Shown here: in pieces, positions 40,177 to 50,748 of the stretch
How the letters are laid out: each line of letters begins with the position of its first letter
Numbering within the stretch: the stretch's first letter is position 1
Source: Pelagibacterales bacterium SAG-MED01
Lineage (GTDB): Bacteria > Pseudomonadota > Alphaproteobacteria > Pelagibacterales > Pelagibacteraceae
Length of the DNA stretch: 64,000 bases
NCBI GenBank assembly: GCA_014654455.1
Contig: JACWCY010000006.1
Span: forward strand, 32,827-96,826
Reading direction: 5' to 3'
Program-made: the position numbers and the translations under genes
Notes under the pieces: generated by a model
The model's database searches: none
What the model was told of the DNA's origin: nothing
The model's input: only the letters and a program-made list of their open reading frames with translations

Positions 40177-40638
40177 TTATTTTAATTCAAATATAGCATC
40201 AACTTCAACCGAAACACCTAAAGGCAGACTATTAGTGCTTACAGCAGCTCTAGTATGCATACCAGCTTCACCGAATATAGATGCAATTAAATCTGAAGCA
40301 CCATTAATTACTTTAGGTTGATCTGTAAAACCATCTGTTGAATTTACAAATCCGGTTAATTTGATGCAAGATTTAACTTTTGATAAATCATTGGCACAAG
40401 CTTTTTTAACTTGTGCAACAATACTTAGTGCGCATCTTTTTGCTGCTTCATAACCAGCTTCAGTGTCTAAATCTTTACCAACTTTACCTTTTATTAATTC
40501 TCCATTGCTATTGATTGAAATTTGACCTGATACAAATAACAATTTACCAGAAGTTTTTGTTGCAACATAATTACCTACTGGTGCTTTTGCGTCTGGAAGT
40601 TTAATTTTAAGTTTTTCTATATTTTCATCTGGTGTCAT
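40177..40638 (-). CDS. RidA family protein
   Basis: A 153-residue member of the YjgF/YER057c/UK114 family. RidA proper hydrolyses reactive enamine/imine intermediates from PLP enzymes. The core is LLFVSGQISINSNGELIKGKVG and the C-terminal HTRAAVSTNSLPLGVSVEVDAIFEL, with the imine-binding Arg retained (HTRAAV). This is a longer subfamily than E. coli RidA (128 residues), so the exact substrate is uncertain. It overlaps the small secreted gene upstream by 4 bp. Confidence 0.85.
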   Translation of the reverse strand: MTPDENIEKLKIKLPDAKAPVGNYVATKTSGKLLFVSGQISINSNGELIKGKVGKDLDTEAGYEAAKRCALSIVAQVKKACANDLSKVKSCIKLTGFVNSTDGFTDQPKVINGASDLIASIFGEAGMHTRAAVSTNSLPLGVSVEVDAIFELK

Positions 40639-40910
40639 TGACTTAAAACCTTTTTTTTTACTTTATTTATTTTATTTTTTTTTTCTAACATTTTTTTCTT
40701 TTCTTTAGACCATTCTTTTTTTTGATAATTCTTTGTATCTTTTATAATATTTTGACCAGCTGAGATAGTCTTATCTTTGATTAAATTTCCTTTACATTTA
40801 AAATATTCTGCAGAAAATTTTTTAAATTTTTTACAGTCAGTTTTTTCTGCAAAACTAATAGAATCAATATTTAAAAAAAATAATGTAAATAATATAAACA
40901 ATAATTTCAT
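40635..40910 (-). CDS. Small secreted hypothetical protein
   Basis: Ninety-one residues, not recognised. Residues 1-21 form a signal peptide (KLLFILFTLFFLNIDSISFA, cleavage likely before EKTDC). The mature part has two cysteines (CKKFKKFSAEYFKC) and a very Lys-rich C-terminal half, probably helical. It overlaps topA and ridA by 4 bp each, so it is translated as part of the ruvX-to-ridA series. Periplasmic location is inferred. Confidence 0.7.
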   Translation of the reverse strand: MKLLFILFTLFFLNIDSISFAEKTDCKKFKKFSAEYFKCKGNLIKDKTISAGQNIIKDTKNYQKKEWSKEKKKMLEKKNKINKVKKKVLSQ

Positions 40911-43483
40911 TTTTTTTTCTTTTTCTTTGATTTGTCGTACTCTTTTCTTTTCTCTATTAATATTAAAGCCTCTTCCATTGATAGTTCTGTGGGATCTTTT
41001 TCTTCGGGTATTGTTGCATTCAAAGATTTATATTTAATATAAGGTCCATATTGTCCTTTCATTACTCTGACTGGTTTTTTATCTTCTGGATGCTCACCTA
41101 AATCTTTAATTATAGATGATGACATTCTGCCGGGTTTAGCCTCTGCTATTAATGTTATTGCTCTATTCAAACCTATTGAAAATATTTCTTCTATATTTTC
41201 GATTCGTGCTGATTTATTTTCACATTTTAAATATGGTCCAAATCTTCCAGTATTTAACGTAATTTCTTTTTGGTTTTCAGGATTTATTCCTAATGATTTT
41301 GGTAAAGAACATAAAAATTGTGCTTTATTTAAATCTACTGTTTCTAATTCTAAACCTTTTGGTATTGAAACGTTTTTTAAAAATTCATTAACATCAGATT
41401 TTGATTTCTTAGTTTTCTTTTTTTTCTTTAAAGGTTTTTTAATTTCAAGATCACTTAATATTTTTTCATATTGAAGATATGGACCGAATCTTCCATTTTT
41501 TAGATATATATCGTTACCATTTTCATGTTTTCCAATAAATTTTGGTTCAGCTAATTGAGCTTGAGCAGCTGCTTTTGCTTTTGATAACGGTCGAGTAAAT
41601 TTACACTCAGGATAATTCGAACAACCTATAAAAGCACCACCCCTAAAACTATTTTTTAAACTTAATGTACCAGAACTGCATAATTGGCATTTTCTAATTA
41701 TATTTCCATCATTATCTTTATCAAAAACTAAATCTCCCAAACTATCGTTAAGTAAATCTAAAACTTCCCTAGTTCTTTTTTCTTTTACTATCGAAACATT
41801 GTTATTAAAATCTTTCCAGAAAAGCTCTAAAACTTTAATCCAACTTTCCTTTCCTGTGGTAATTTCATCAAGTTGATCTTCTAAACCTGCAGTAAAATTA
41901 TAGTCGACATATTTTGAAAATAGTTTTTCCAAAAAAGCAGAAATTAATTTACCTCTATCTGTAGGAAAAAACCTTTTATTCAATATTTCAGCATAACCTC
42001 TGTTAGCTATTGTGGAAATAATACTTGCATAAGTAGATGGCCTTCCAATACCAAGTTCTTCAAGTTTTTTAACTAAACTAGCTTCAGAATATCTGGGTGG
42101 AGGTTGTGTAAAATGTTGTTCATCTAATAAGGACTCTATATTTACTATTCCCATAGACATTTCTGGTAAAATGCTTTCATCATCATCTTTATTCGGATTA
42201 TTATATATTTTTAAAAAACCATCAAACTTAAGAACTGATCCACTGGCTTTACAGATTGTATCATTATTATTTGAAGTTATTGTTATTGTATTTCTATCAA
42301 ACTTAGCAGACTCCATTTGAGAGGATAGAGCTCTACTCCAAATTAAATCATAAAGTTTATTTTGATCTGTACTTAAATACTTTTTAACATTTGCAGGAGT
42401 TCTAATAATATCAGTAGGTCTTATAGCTTCATGTGCTTCTTGTGCATTTTTAGCTTTCTTACCAGAATAATTTAAAGCATTTTCAGGCAAATATTCATTA
42501 CCAATTTCATTTTTGATATAATCTCTAAAAGCCGAAACTGCATCATTGGATAAATTTGTACCATCAGTTCTCATGTAAGTGATTAAACCTATTGTTTCAC
42601 CCTCTATCTCAATACCTTGATAAAGTTTTTGTGCAATTTGCATTGTTCTTGAAGCACCAAAACCTAACCTACTAGATGCTGTTTGTTGAAGTGTAGATGT
42701 AGTGAATGGTCCAGAAGGATTACGATTAACTACTTTGCTTGAAATATCAGTAATATTAAATTTCTTTTGATTAATACTTGATATAGCTTTATTTATTTCT
42801 TCTTTATTTCTGAATGAAAATTTTTCAATTTTAGTATTATCTAACTGACTAATACTGGCTGTAATATTTTGATTTTTTTCATCTGCAAACTTAACATTTA
42901 AAGTCCAAAACTCTTCTGGTTTAAATGACTCTATTTCATGTTCTCTTTCGGTAATTAACTTAAGAGCTACCGACTGAACGCGACCAGCAGATTTAGAGCC
43001 AGGTAATTTTGTCCAAAGTATTGGTGAAATATTGAAACCAACCAAATAATCTAAAGCTCTTCTCGCCATATAAGCATCTACAAGTAAAGGTTCTATTTGT
43101 CTTGGATTTTCGATTCCATGTATTACAGCTTTTTTTGTAATTTCATTAAAGACAACTCTTTCAATTTCTTTATCTTTTAAAAGTTTTTTTTCGTTTAAAT
43201 ATTCTTTCACATGCCATGCTATTGCCTCACCTTCACGGTCAGGGTCTGTTGCAAGTATAATTTTAGATGAGTCTTTTGCTGCATCAGTAATTTCCTTAAG
43301 ATATTTTTTAGAAAAACTATCGACTTCCCATTCCATCTTAAAATCTTTTTCTGGATCAACTGATCCATTTTTTGATGGAAGATCTCTGATATGTCCATAA
43401 CTTGCTAAAACTTTATATTTTTCACCTAAATATTTATTAATAGTTTTAGCTTTAGCAGGACTTTCTACAATGACCAAATTCAT
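40907..43483 (-). CDS. topA: DNA topoisomerase I
   Basis: Type IA topoisomerase that relaxes negative supercoils; 858 residues. The Toprim domain starts NLVIVESPAKAKTINKYLG (Glu8) and has LATDPDREGEAIAWHV (Asp80, Asp82). The catalytic tyrosine is Tyr303 in ITYMRTDGTN. One C4 zinc finger (CQLCSSGTLSL..GCSNYPEC, about 610) is followed by three C-terminal repeats marked by GRFGPYLQYE, GRFGPYLKCE and GQYGPYIKYK. Lys-rich end. Confidence 0.97.
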   Translation of the reverse strand: MNLVIVESPAKAKTINKYLGEKYKVLASYGHIRDLPSKNGSVDPEKDFKMEWEVDSFSKKYLKEITDAAKDSSKIILATDPDREGEAIAWHVKEYLNEKKLLKDKEIERVVFNEITKKAVIHGIENPRQIEPLLVDAYMARRALDYLVGFNISPILWTKLPGSKSAGRVQSVALKLITEREHEIESFKPEEFWTLNVKFADEKNQNITASISQLDNTKIEKFSFRNKEEINKAISSINQKKFNITDISSKVVNRNPSGPFTTSTLQQTASSRLGFGASRTMQIAQKLYQGIEIEGETIGLITYMRTDGTNLSNDAVSAFRDYIKNEIGNEYLPENALNYSGKKAKNAQEAHEAIRPTDIIRTPANVKKYLSTDQNKLYDLIWSRALSSQMESAKFDRNTITITSNNNDTICKASGSVLKFDGFLKIYNNPNKDDDESILPEMSMGIVNIESLLDEQHFTQPPPRYSEASLVKKLEELGIGRPSTYASIISTIANRGYAEILNKRFFPTDRGKLISAFLEKLFSKYVDYNFTAGLEDQLDEITTGKESWIKVLELFWKDFNNNVSIVKEKRTREVLDLLNDSLGDLVFDKDNDGNIIRKCQLCSSGTLSLKNSFRGGAFIGCSNYPECKFTRPLSKAKAAAQAQLAEPKFIGKHENGNDIYLKNGRFGPYLQYEKILSDLEIKKPLKKKKKTKKSKSDVNEFLKNVSIPKGLELETVDLNKAQFLCSLPKSLGINPENQKEITLNTGRFGPYLKCENKSARIENIEEIFSIGLNRAITLIAEAKPGRMSSSIIKDLGEHPEDKKPVRVMKGQYGPYIKYKSLNATIPEEKDPTELSMEEALILIEKRKEYDKSKKKKKK

Positions 43484-43519
43484 AAGCTACAAACTACTCA
43501 AAAGACTTAGATAGTCAAT

Positions 43520-44098
43520 TTAATAAATTTTTGTCTTAGTTTCTTCTTTATTTTTCAATCTTTTAATATTTTCTCTATGGGTAAAAAATATCAAAACAAA
43601 CATAATTATAAAAAAAATTACCTGATTAAATTGAGCTGAAATTATTAAATAAATTGGTATAGAGGCTGCACCCACTAAAGATGACAGAGAAGAAAATTTA
43701 GAAATAAAAAAAGTTATAAACCAGGAAATAATAAAGATAATTCCAAAATAAATATTTATGGCAAATAAAATACCAACGTATGTAGCAACACCTTTTCCAC
43801 CTTTAAACTTTAACCAAACTGGAAATACATGACCTAAAAAGGCACATAAAGAAGCAATGTATAAAAAATCTTGGTAAAAAATTTTTACATAAATGATTGG
43901 AGTTATTGCTTTTAAAACATCTAATACTAATGTTGAGTAACCAATAGTTTTGTTACCAGTTCTAAGGGCATTAGTGGCTCCAATGTTACCTGAACCAATT
44001 TCTCTTATATCTTTTTTTAAAAATATTTTTGTAAGTATAAATCCAAACGGTATGGAGCCCATAAGGTAAGAAATCATACCTATCAAAAAAATATCCAT
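43520..44098 (-). CDS. plsY: Glycerol-3-phosphate acyltransferase PlsY
   Basis: Acylates glycerol-3-phosphate from acyl-phosphate at the inner membrane, the first step of phospholipid synthesis. The 192-residue protein has about five membrane spans and the three signature loops: LMGSIPFGFILTKI, IREIGSGNIGATNALRTGNK and FKGGKGVATYVGIL. It lies one base after pyrC and upstream of topA in the minus-strand series. Confidence 0.95.
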   Translation of the reverse strand: MDIFLIGMISYLMGSIPFGFILTKIFLKKDIREIGSGNIGATNALRTGNKTIGYSTLVLDVLKAITPIIYVKIFYQDFLYIASLCAFLGHVFPVWLKFKGGKGVATYVGILFAINIYFGIIFIISWFITFFISKFSSLSSLVGAASIPIYLIISAQFNQVIFFIIMFVLIFFTHRENIKRLKNKEETKTKIY

Positions 44099-44099
44099 A

Positions 44100-45386
44100 T
44101 TACAGCTTAAATAATTCTTTTCCTTTTACAAAGGTATTTGTAACTTTTCCTTGAAGTTTTTTATCTTCTATTGAGGTATTTTTTGATTTTGAGATTAATT
44201 TATCTTTTTTTACAATCCATGGTTTATCTATATCAACAATACAAAGATCAGCATCATTTCCTACAGACAAATTACCTTTATCTATTTTAAGTATTTTTGC
44301 TGGATTAGATGTCAGAGCTTTAATAATGGTCTCAAGTTTAAGAGATCCATTATGATATAATTCTAAACTTAAAGATAATAATGTTTCTATACCCGAAGCA
44401 CCTGTAGCAGCTTGAGCAAACGTTAATCTTTTTGATTCCTCATCTTCAGGTTTATGATCTGAAACTATTACATCAATCAAACCATCTTTTAGCCCTTGAA
44501 CTAGAGCCAGTCTATCTTCCTCTCTTCTCAATGGCGGAGATAACTTTAAGAAAGTTCTAAAATCTCCAATATCATTTTCATTTAATGATAAGTTGTTAAT
44601 TGAAACTCCTGAAGTAAATTTAACAATTTCTTTTCTATATTTTATTGTTTCAACTGATTTTTGTGATGATAGTTGAGATATGTGGTATCTACATTTAACT
44701 TTTTCTAGAAGTGTTAAATCTCTTTCAATCAAAATTCTTTCTGCGATTTCAGGTATACCCGACAATCCTAATTTAGAAGCGATAATCCCAGAATTTATCA
44801 TACCATTCTTAGCAAGTTCATAGTCTTCAGCATGTTGCATTATCAGGCAACCTAAATCTTTAGCAGAGTTCATAATTCTTGACATTAATCTTGGATTTTG
44901 AATTGTTTTTATTCCATCTGTGAAGGCGATTATTCCTTTACTTTGTAAAAGACCAAATTCTGTCATATTGGTACCCTCAATATTTTTTGTGAGTGAAGCA
45001 CAGGGGAAGATATTTATCTTTGATTTATCTCTTCCTCTTCTTTTTAAAAAATCAACTATAGACACATTGTCTATAATTGGATCTGTATTAGGCATTGTTA
45101 CTACAGATGTAACTCCTCCAGATAATGCCGCATTACTTAAGGTTCTAAAATTTTCTTTATATTCATATCCAGGTTCACCAACAAAAACTCTCATATCAAC
45201 CAATCCTGGAAATATGTATTTACCTTTTAAATCAATAGGTTTTTCTCTGCTAGGCAGATTATTAGTGTTTACTTTTTTTCCAATGGCTTCAATATTACCA
45301 TTCTCACCTATAATTAACCCTCCAATTTCACTAATTGAGTTGTGAGGGTCAACTATGTTTGCATTTATGAAATATTGTTTTTTCAT
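44100..45386 (-). CDS. pyrC: Dihydroorotase-like protein (HxH motif missing)
   Basis: A 428-residue amidohydrolase-fold protein of the class I dihydroorotase family. The metal-binding DxHxH of active enzymes is replaced by DMRVF (Asp64-Met-Arg66-Val-Phe68) within PGLVDMRVFVGEPG. Other family blocks remain: GGVTSVVTMPNTDP, LIMQHAEDYEL, YHISQLSSQKSVE and VSDHKPED. Loss of HxH suggests a non-catalytic partner of aspartate transcarbamoylase, as described for the pyrBC' pair of Pseudomonas, though related alphaproteobacterial proteins are usually annotated as dihydroorotase. It starts at the base next to the pyrB stop, supporting complex formation. A catalytic dihydroorotase would be needed elsewhere. 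Confidence 0.85.
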   Translation of the reverse strand: MKKQYFINANIVDPHNSISEIGGLIIGENGNIEAIGKKVNTNNLPSREKPIDLKGKYIFPGLVDMRVFVGEPGYEYKENFRTLSNAALSGGVTSVVTMPNTDPIIDNVSIVDFLKRRGRDKSKINIFPCASLTKNIEGTNMTEFGLLQSKGIIAFTDGIKTIQNPRLMSRIMNSAKDLGCLIMQHAEDYELAKNGMINSGIIASKLGLSGIPEIAERILIERDLTLLEKVKCRYHISQLSSQKSVETIKYRKEIVKFTSGVSINNLSLNENDIGDFRTFLKLSPPLRREEDRLALVQGLKDGLIDVIVSDHKPEDEESKRLTFAQAATGASGIETLLSLSLELYHNGSLKLETIIKALTSNPAKILKIDKGNLSVGNDADLCIVDIDKPWIVKKDKLISKSKNTSIEDKKLQGKVTNTFVKGKELFKL

Positions 45387-46328
45387 TTATGTACAAAATA
45401 TTTTTAAACAGGCCATTCTCACAGCCACACCAAGTTCAACTTGCTCTTTAATTACACTTTTATTTATATCATCAGCTAAAATGGTATCTATTTCTATACC
45501 TCTATTCATTGGTCCAGGGTGCATAATTAAAGCGTCAGATTTAGCATGTTCTAATTTATCTGGAGTTAACCCGTAATATTCATAATATTCTCTATTTGAT
45601 GAAAGATATGAACTAGTCATTCTTTCATTTTGTAATCTTAACATCATTACAATGTCACAATCTTTTAAACCTTTTTTCATATCAGTAAAAGTGTGAACAC
45701 CAAATTTTTCTATTTCCTTAGGCATAAGATTTGTAGGTGCAATTATATTTACTTCAGCACCCAACATATTAAGTAAATATATATTTGATCTAGCAACTCT
45801 TGAATGGAGTATATCTCCACATATTGCAATTTTTAAACCTTCAATTTTATTTTTACGAGTTTTTATTGTTAACGCATCTAGTAAAGCTTGAGTAGGGTGC
45901 TCTCTTCTTCCATCACCAGCATTTAATACAGCGCAATTTACTTTTTGTGAAAGTAAGTTACAAGCTCCAGAGTCTTGATGTCTTACTACAATTATATCTG
46001 GATGCATTGCATTTAAAGTCATTGCTGTATCAATTAATGTTTCTCCTTTTTTGATTGCAGAGTTACTAATATTCATTGACATAACATCTGCTCCAAGTCT
46101 CTTACCGGCTAATTCAAATGAACTTTGAGTTCTTGTAGAAGGCTCAAAAAATAAATTAATTTGGGTTTTTCCTCTTAAAACATCAATTTTTTTATTTTTA
46201 CTTTGATTTACTTTTATAAATGCGTGTGCTTCATCAAGAATCAAATTAACATCATTGATTGATAAATCTTGAATACCTAACAAATGTTTTTGGGAAATTT
46301 TAACAGCTCTATTTGTATTAATTGCCAT
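45387..46328 (-). CDS. pyrB: Aspartate carbamoyltransferase catalytic subunit
   Basis: Condenses aspartate and carbamoyl phosphate in pyrimidine synthesis; 313 residues from the ATG at 46328. The frame reaches 46367, but that N terminus is hydrophobic and atypical. The carbamoyl-phosphate loop [21 protein letters not shown], the [10 protein letters not shown] region, [20 protein letters not shown] and [12 protein letters not shown] are all intact. No regulatory pyrI is next to it; the neighbour is the dihydroorotase-like gene. Confidence 0.95.
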   Translation of the reverse strand: MAINTNRAVKISQKHLLGIQDLSINDVNLILDEAHAFIKVNQSKNKKIDVLRGKTQINLFFEPSTRTQSSFELAGKRLGADVMSMNISNSAIKKGETLIDTAMTLNAMHPDIIVVRHQDSGACNLLSQKVNCAVLNAGDGRREHPTQALLDALTIKTRKNKIEGLKIAICGDILHSRVARSNIYLLNMLGAEVNIIAPTNLMPKEIEKFGVHTFTDMKKGLKDCDIVMMLRLQNERMTSSYLSSNREYYEYYGLTPDKLEHAKSDALIMHPGPMNRGIEIDTILADDINKSVIKEQVELGVAVRMACLKIFCT

Positions 46329-46370
46329 TAAAACCAACTCTATAGCTATAAAGCTGTATAATAGCAAGTA

Positions 46371-46826
46371 TTAATTGTTTAAAAAATCTATTGCTCCTTG
46401 CAATATAAAAGTAGCGGCATTTTCATCGATTTTCTTTTCTCTTTTACTTACATTAATATCTAATTGGCTAGAAAGGTTAAAAGCCCCAACAGTTGATAAT
46501 CTTTCGTCCCATAAGCAAATCGGTAAATTGAAGTTTTTTTCAATATTTTTAGAAGTATCTTTGACAGATTGTGCGGATCTACCTGATGAACCATCCATAT
46601 TTAGAGGATTTCCAATTATGATTCCTTTAATATCATTATCATCAATTATCAATTTTAGCTCAGAAATTAATTCATTTAGAGTATTTCTATTTATTGTTTT
46701 TAGAGGAGTGGCAATTAATTGTTTTTCATCACAAATAGATACACCGATTCTTTTAGAACCAAGGTCCAAACCTATCAATCTACACTTATCTGAGTGTTTT
46801 TTTTTAAATTCTTCTAAAGTGATCAT
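46371..46826 (-). CDS. ruvX: RuvX/YqgF family Holliday junction resolvase-like nuclease
   Basis: A 151-residue RNase H-fold protein, implicated in pre-16S rRNA 5'-end maturation and called a putative Holliday junction resolvase. The first acidic residue lies in IGLDLGSKRIGVSICD, followed by GIIIGNPLNMDGSSGRSAQSV and LWDERLSTVGA, then a terminal acidic block (DENAATFILQGAIDFL). It heads the minus-strand series and diverges from gatC. Confidence 0.92.
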   Translation of the reverse strand: MITLEEFKKKHSDKCRLIGLDLGSKRIGVSICDEKQLIATPLKTINRNTLNELISELKLIIDDNDIKGIIIGNPLNMDGSSGRSAQSVKDTSKNIEKNFNLPICLWDERLSTVGAFNLSSQLDINVSKREKKIDENAATFILQGAIDFLNN

Positions 46827-46876
46827 ATTGTATATTTTAAACTTAAGTGATAGTTTGCGTCATATTTAAATAGCAT

Positions 46877-47164
46877 ATGAGTATAGATCTTAAAACAATA
46901 AAACATATCTCTAAATTATCAAGGATTTCAGTTGATGAGAAAAGAGCGCAAAAATTAGCTGGTGACTTAAATTCAATTTTTGACTTTATTGAAAAACTCA
47001 ATGAATTAAAAACAGACAATGTTAAACCATTAACCTCTGTTGCTGTAACAACATTAAGATTAAGACCTGATGAGGTAAAAAGTAAGAATATTAGAGAACA
47101 AATTGTTAAAAATTCTCCTCAAGATAATGAAGATTATTTTGTTGTACCAAAGGTAATAGAGTAG
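46877..47164 (+). CDS. gatC: Asp/Glu-tRNA amidotransferase subunit C
   Basis: The small subunit (95 residues) that stabilises GatA and GatB. Typical pattern: [39 protein letters not shown] and the [17 protein letters not shown] region. GatCAB converts Glu-tRNAGln and often Asp-tRNAAsn to the amide forms. Its stop overlaps the gatA GTG by one base. Confidence 0.94.
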   Translation: MSIDLKTIKHISKLSRISVDEKRAQKLAGDLNSIFDFIEKLNELKTDNVKPLTSVAVTTLRLRPDEVKSKNIREQIVKNSPQDNEDYFVVPKVIE

Positions 47165-48621
47165 TGTCAGATATAACAAAACAATCTTTAACTGAATTAG
47201 TTAAAAATATTAAAAGTAAAAAATTATCTTCAACAGATGTGACTAAAGCGTTCATTGAAAGATCAGAAAAATCCAAAGAACTAAATGCTTATATTACAGA
47301 AGACTTTAAATCTGCCCTGAATAAAGCAAAAAAATTTGACCAAAAACCTAATTTAGATTTAAAATTACCTGGTATTCCAATGGCTGTGAAAGATTTATTT
47401 TGCACAAAAAATATTAAAACAACTGCTGGTAGTAAAATTTTAAATAATTTTGTACCAACATATGAATCAACAGTAACTGAAAATATTTGGAATGAAGGTG
47501 CGATACTTTTAGGTAAATTAAATTGTGATGAATTTGCAATGGGCTCATCAAATGAAACTAGTTTTTTCGGAAACGTACAAAATCCTATTGATAAAAATTT
47601 AGTACCAGGTGGTTCATCTGGTGGATCGGCTTCAGCAGTGGCTGGACAACTAACACCCATTACAATTGGAACTGATACTGGTGGATCAATAAGACAACCT
47701 GCTTCTTTTACAGGAATTGTCGGTTTAAAGCCTACATATGGAAGTTGTTCTCGATATGGGATTGTTGCTTTTGCATCATCATTAGATCAAGCAGGACCAA
47801 TGGCACAAAATGTTAAAGACTGTGCTTTGTTACAAGAAGTAATCAGTTCTTATGATCCAAAAGACTCTACATCAATAGATTTTAAAAGAAATCAATACAG
47901 CAAAGAACTTACTAACAATATAAAAGGAAAAAAAATTGGGATACCAAAAGAATATAGAGTTGATGGAATGCCAAAAGAAATTGAAGATCTTTGGCAAAAA
48001 GGAATTCAATATGTCAAAGATTGTGGTGCTGAAACAGTTGATATTTCTCTTCCACATACAAGTTATGCTTTACCAACTTATTATATTGTTGCTCCTGCTG
48101 AGGCATCTTCAAACTTAGCAAGATATGATGGTGTGAAATATGGATTTAGAGCTAAAGGTGAAAACTTGATTGATATGTACGAAAAAACTAGATCTGAAGG
48201 ATTTGGTGCTGAAGTTCAAAGAAGAATTATGATTGGAACTTATGTTTTATCATCTGGTTATTATGATGCGTATTATTTAAAAGCTCAAAAAGTTAGAAAG
48301 TTAATTAAAAATGATTTTGATGATGCATATAAAAAAGTTGATGCAATTTTAACTCCTTCAACACCAAGTTCAGCATTTAAAATAGGTGAAAAAACAGACG
48401 ATCCAGTTTCTATGTACCTTAATGATATATTCACAGTACCAGTTAATCTTGCAGGCTTACCAGGTATTTCTATTCCAGCTGGTCATGACTCAAATGGCTA
48501 TCCATTAGGTTTACAAATAATTGGTAAAGCTTTTGATGAACAAAATATATTGAATATTGCATTTGCAATGGAAGAAAAGATTAATTTCAAAAATAAAATT
48601 ACAGATTGGTGGATAAAGTGA
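47164..48621 (+). CDS. gatA: Asp/Glu-tRNA amidotransferase subunit A
   Basis: The amidase subunit (485 residues) that releases ammonia from glutamine. The Ser-cisSer-Lys triad is visible as Lys in [13 protein letters not shown] and the serines in [14 protein letters not shown] and [14 protein letters not shown]. It starts with GTG overlapping the gatC stop. Its 3' end overlaps gatB by 4 bp if gatB starts at 48618. Confidence 0.97.
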   Translation: MSDITKQSLTELVKNIKSKKLSSTDVTKAFIERSEKSKELNAYITEDFKSALNKAKKFDQKPNLDLKLPGIPMAVKDLFCTKNIKTTAGSKILNNFVPTYESTVTENIWNEGAILLGKLNCDEFAMGSSNETSFFGNVQNPIDKNLVPGGSSGGSASAVAGQLTPITIGTDTGGSIRQPASFTGIVGLKPTYGSCSRYGIVAFASSLDQAGPMAQNVKDCALLQEVISSYDPKDSTSIDFKRNQYSKELTNNIKGKKIGIPKEYRVDGMPKEIEDLWQKGIQYVKDCGAETVDISLPHTSYALPTYYIVAPAEASSNLARYDGVKYGFRAKGENLIDMYEKTRSEGFGAEVQRRIMIGTYVLSSGYYDAYYLKAQKVRKLIKNDFDDAYKKVDAILTPSTPSSAFKIGEKTDDPVSMYLNDIFTVPVNLAGLPGISIPAGHDSNGYPLGLQIIGKAFDEQNILNIAFAMEEKINFKNKITDWWIK

Positions 48622-50096
48622 CTAAAAAAAACCTAGAATATTTGATCAATCGAAAAGATAATCAATATGAGGTTGTAATAGGTTTAGAGGTTCATGCGCA
48701 AGTATTGTCTGAGTCTAAATTATTTTCTACTTCAGCTACTAAATTTGGAGCTGAACCAAATACACAGGTAAGTTTAGTTGATGCTGCATTCCCAGGAATG
48801 TTACCTGTAATAAATGAATTTTGTGTAAAACAAGCTATTAAGACTGGCATCGGTCTTAATGCTAAAATTAATAAACGTTCAGTATTTGATAGAAAAAATT
48901 ATTTCTATGCAGATTTACCTCAAGGATATCAGATTTCTCAATTTAAAGATCCTATAGTAGGTGAGGGAAAAGTTATCTTAGATATGCCAGATGGCCAAAA
49001 AGAAGTTGGTATAGAAAGATTACACTTAGAACAAGATGCAGGAAAAAGCATTCACGATTTAGATCCACAAAATACATTTGTAGATTTAAATAGATCAGGA
49101 GTAGCTTTAATGGAAATTGTAAGCAAACCAGATCTAAGATCTCCTGATGAGGTAAGTGCTTATATTAAAAAATTAAGATCAATCATGAGATATCTAGGAA
49201 CATGTGATGGAAATATGCAAGAGGGATCACTGAGAGCTGATGTAAATGTTTCTGTAAGAACCAAAGGTTCAAAAGAATTTGGCACAAGATGTGAAATTAA
49301 AAATGTAAATTCTATTAAATTTATGCAGATGGCCATTGAATATGAAGCTAATAGGCAAGTTGATTTGATAGAAGAGGGTAAATCAATTGACCAAGAAACA
49401 AGATTATTTGATACTAAAAAAAATGAAACAAGATCAATGAGATCAAAAGAAGATGCTCACGATTATCGATATTTTCCAGATCCTGATTTATTACCGTTGG
49501 AAGTATCTGATGATTTTGTTAACGAACTTAAAAATGATATTCCAGAATTACCAGATGATAAAAAGAAAAGATTTATTGATGAATTTAAGTTGTCACCATA
49601 TGAGGCAACAATCTTAGTCTCAGATATTGATACAGCAAAATATTTTGAAGAAGTGGTAGCTAAGATGGGTAAGAACAAAGATATAAAATTAGCTGTTAAC
49701 TGGATTACAGGTGAACTATTTGCAGTTTTAAATAATAAAAACCTAGAAATTTCTCAAAGTCCTGTAAGTGCAAAGAATTTAGCAATACTAGTTAACTTAA
49801 TAAAGAATGGCACGATTTCAGGAAAAATAGCTAAAACTATTTTTGAATTAATGTTAGATGGAGACAAAGATCCGCAAAAAATTGTTGAAGAAAAAGGATT
49901 AAAACAAGAAAGTGATCCTAAAGCTATAGAAGCTTTAATTGATAAAATAATTAATGATAACAGAGAAAAAGCAATTGAGTATAAACAAGGTAAAGAAAAA
50001 TTATTTGGTTTCTTTGTTGGTCAAGCTATGAAAGCCTCTGGTGGTAAAGCTAATCCTCAACTTATAAATGAGATATTAAAGAAAAAACTTCAGTAG
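48618..50096 (+). CDS. gatB: Asp/Glu-tRNA amidotransferase subunit B
   Basis: Activates the misacylated tRNA and transfers ammonia; 492 residues. The kinase-like core starts [21 protein letters not shown] and has DFARNDLP-type residues as [17 protein letters not shown], then [10 protein letters not shown] and [12 protein letters not shown]-terminal YqeY-like tail ([24 protein letters not shown]) binds tRNA. Starts at 48606 (TTG) and 48609 (GTG) are possible; GTG at 48618 overlapping the gatA TGA (GTGA) is favoured. Confidence 0.95.
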   Translation: MTKKNLEYLINRKDNQYEVVIGLEVHAQVLSESKLFSTSATKFGAEPNTQVSLVDAAFPGMLPVINEFCVKQAIKTGIGLNAKINKRSVFDRKNYFYADLPQGYQISQFKDPIVGEGKVILDMPDGQKEVGIERLHLEQDAGKSIHDLDPQNTFVDLNRSGVALMEIVSKPDLRSPDEVSAYIKKLRSIMRYLGTCDGNMQEGSLRADVNVSVRTKGSKEFGTRCEIKNVNSIKFMQMAIEYEANRQVDLIEEGKSIDQETRLFDTKKNETRSMRSKEDAHDYRYFPDPDLLPLEVSDDFVNELKNDIPELPDDKKKRFIDEFKLSPYEATILVSDIDTAKYFEEVVAKMGKNKDIKLAVNWITGELFAVLNNKNLEISQSPVSAKNLAILVNLIKNGTISGKIAKTIFELMLDGDKDPQKIVEEKGLKQESDPKAIEALIDKIINDNREKAIEYKQGKEKLFGFFVGQAMKASGGKANPQLINEILKKKLQ

Positions 50097-50097
50097 A

Positions 50098-50748
50098 ATG
50101 GGTGCAAACCTTGATATTACCGAAAAGCTAAAAAATTATATCAATGACTTTGGATTAAATTTACATCCAGTTCAACAAGAAATAATTGATTATAATAAAA
50201 CTCTAGGTGATATCAAAAGAATGCAGATTGATCCTACTCAATGTCATTTTCTTCATCTAATTATAAAAGTATCAAATATTAAAAATGTTCTTGAAATTGG
50301 AACTTTTACAGGACTTAGTGCTCTCTCAATTTCACTTGCACTACCTGATGAAGGGAAACTAATTGCTCTTGATAAAAATGAAGAGACAAACAAAATAGCG
50401 ATAGATTTTTTCAAAAAAGCTAATCAAGATCATAAAATTCAAACAATAATAAAGCCTGCTCTTGAAAGTTTAAAAGAATTAAAAAATAATAATTTTGATA
50501 TGGTCTTTATTGATGCTGATAAAATGAATTATAAGGAATATTATGAAAAATCTTTAGAACTCCTAGGTAAAGGTGGGTTAATCATTATTGATAATGTTTT
50601 ATGGCATGGTGATGTAGCAGACGAAAAAAATAACGATAAATTTACCATAAACATTAGAGAATTTAATAAGTTTGTATCCAAAGATAAAAGAGTAGAGCAA
50701 ATCATTATTCCACTTGGTGATGGAATGACTGTCTGTAGGGTTTTATAA
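50098..50748 (+). CDS. Class I SAM-dependent O-methyltransferase
   Basis: A 216-residue methyltransferase of the caffeoyl-CoA/catechol O-methyltransferase type (Methyltransf_3). The SAM motif is VLEIGTFTGLSALSISLALP, the acidic ligand LIALDKNEE follows, and the metal-binding triad region is FDMVFIDADKMNYKEYYEKSL with IIIDNVLWHG. The physiological substrate is unknown; bacterial relatives often methylate tRNA hydroxyuridine (TrmR/YrrM) or small phenolics. It lies directly before trhO, which makes 5-hydroxyuridine in tRNA, so a tRNA wobble role (mo5U formation) is a plausible inference. Confidence 0.85.
   Translation: MGANLDITEKLKNYINDFGLNLHPVQQEIIDYNKTLGDIKRMQIDPTQCHFLHLIIKVSNIKNVLEIGTFTGLSALSISLALPDEGKLIALDKNEETNKIAIDFFKKANQDHKIQTIIKPALESLKELKNNNFDMVFIDADKMNYKEYYEKSLELLGKGGLIIIDNVLWHGDVADEKNNDKFTINIREFNKFVSKDKRVEQIIIPLGDGMTVCRVL

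Noticed and set aside
44920..45345. 141-codon frame opposite pyrC
   Set aside because: Fully antisense to the dihydroorotase-like gene; hydrophobic composition comes from the complementary codons.
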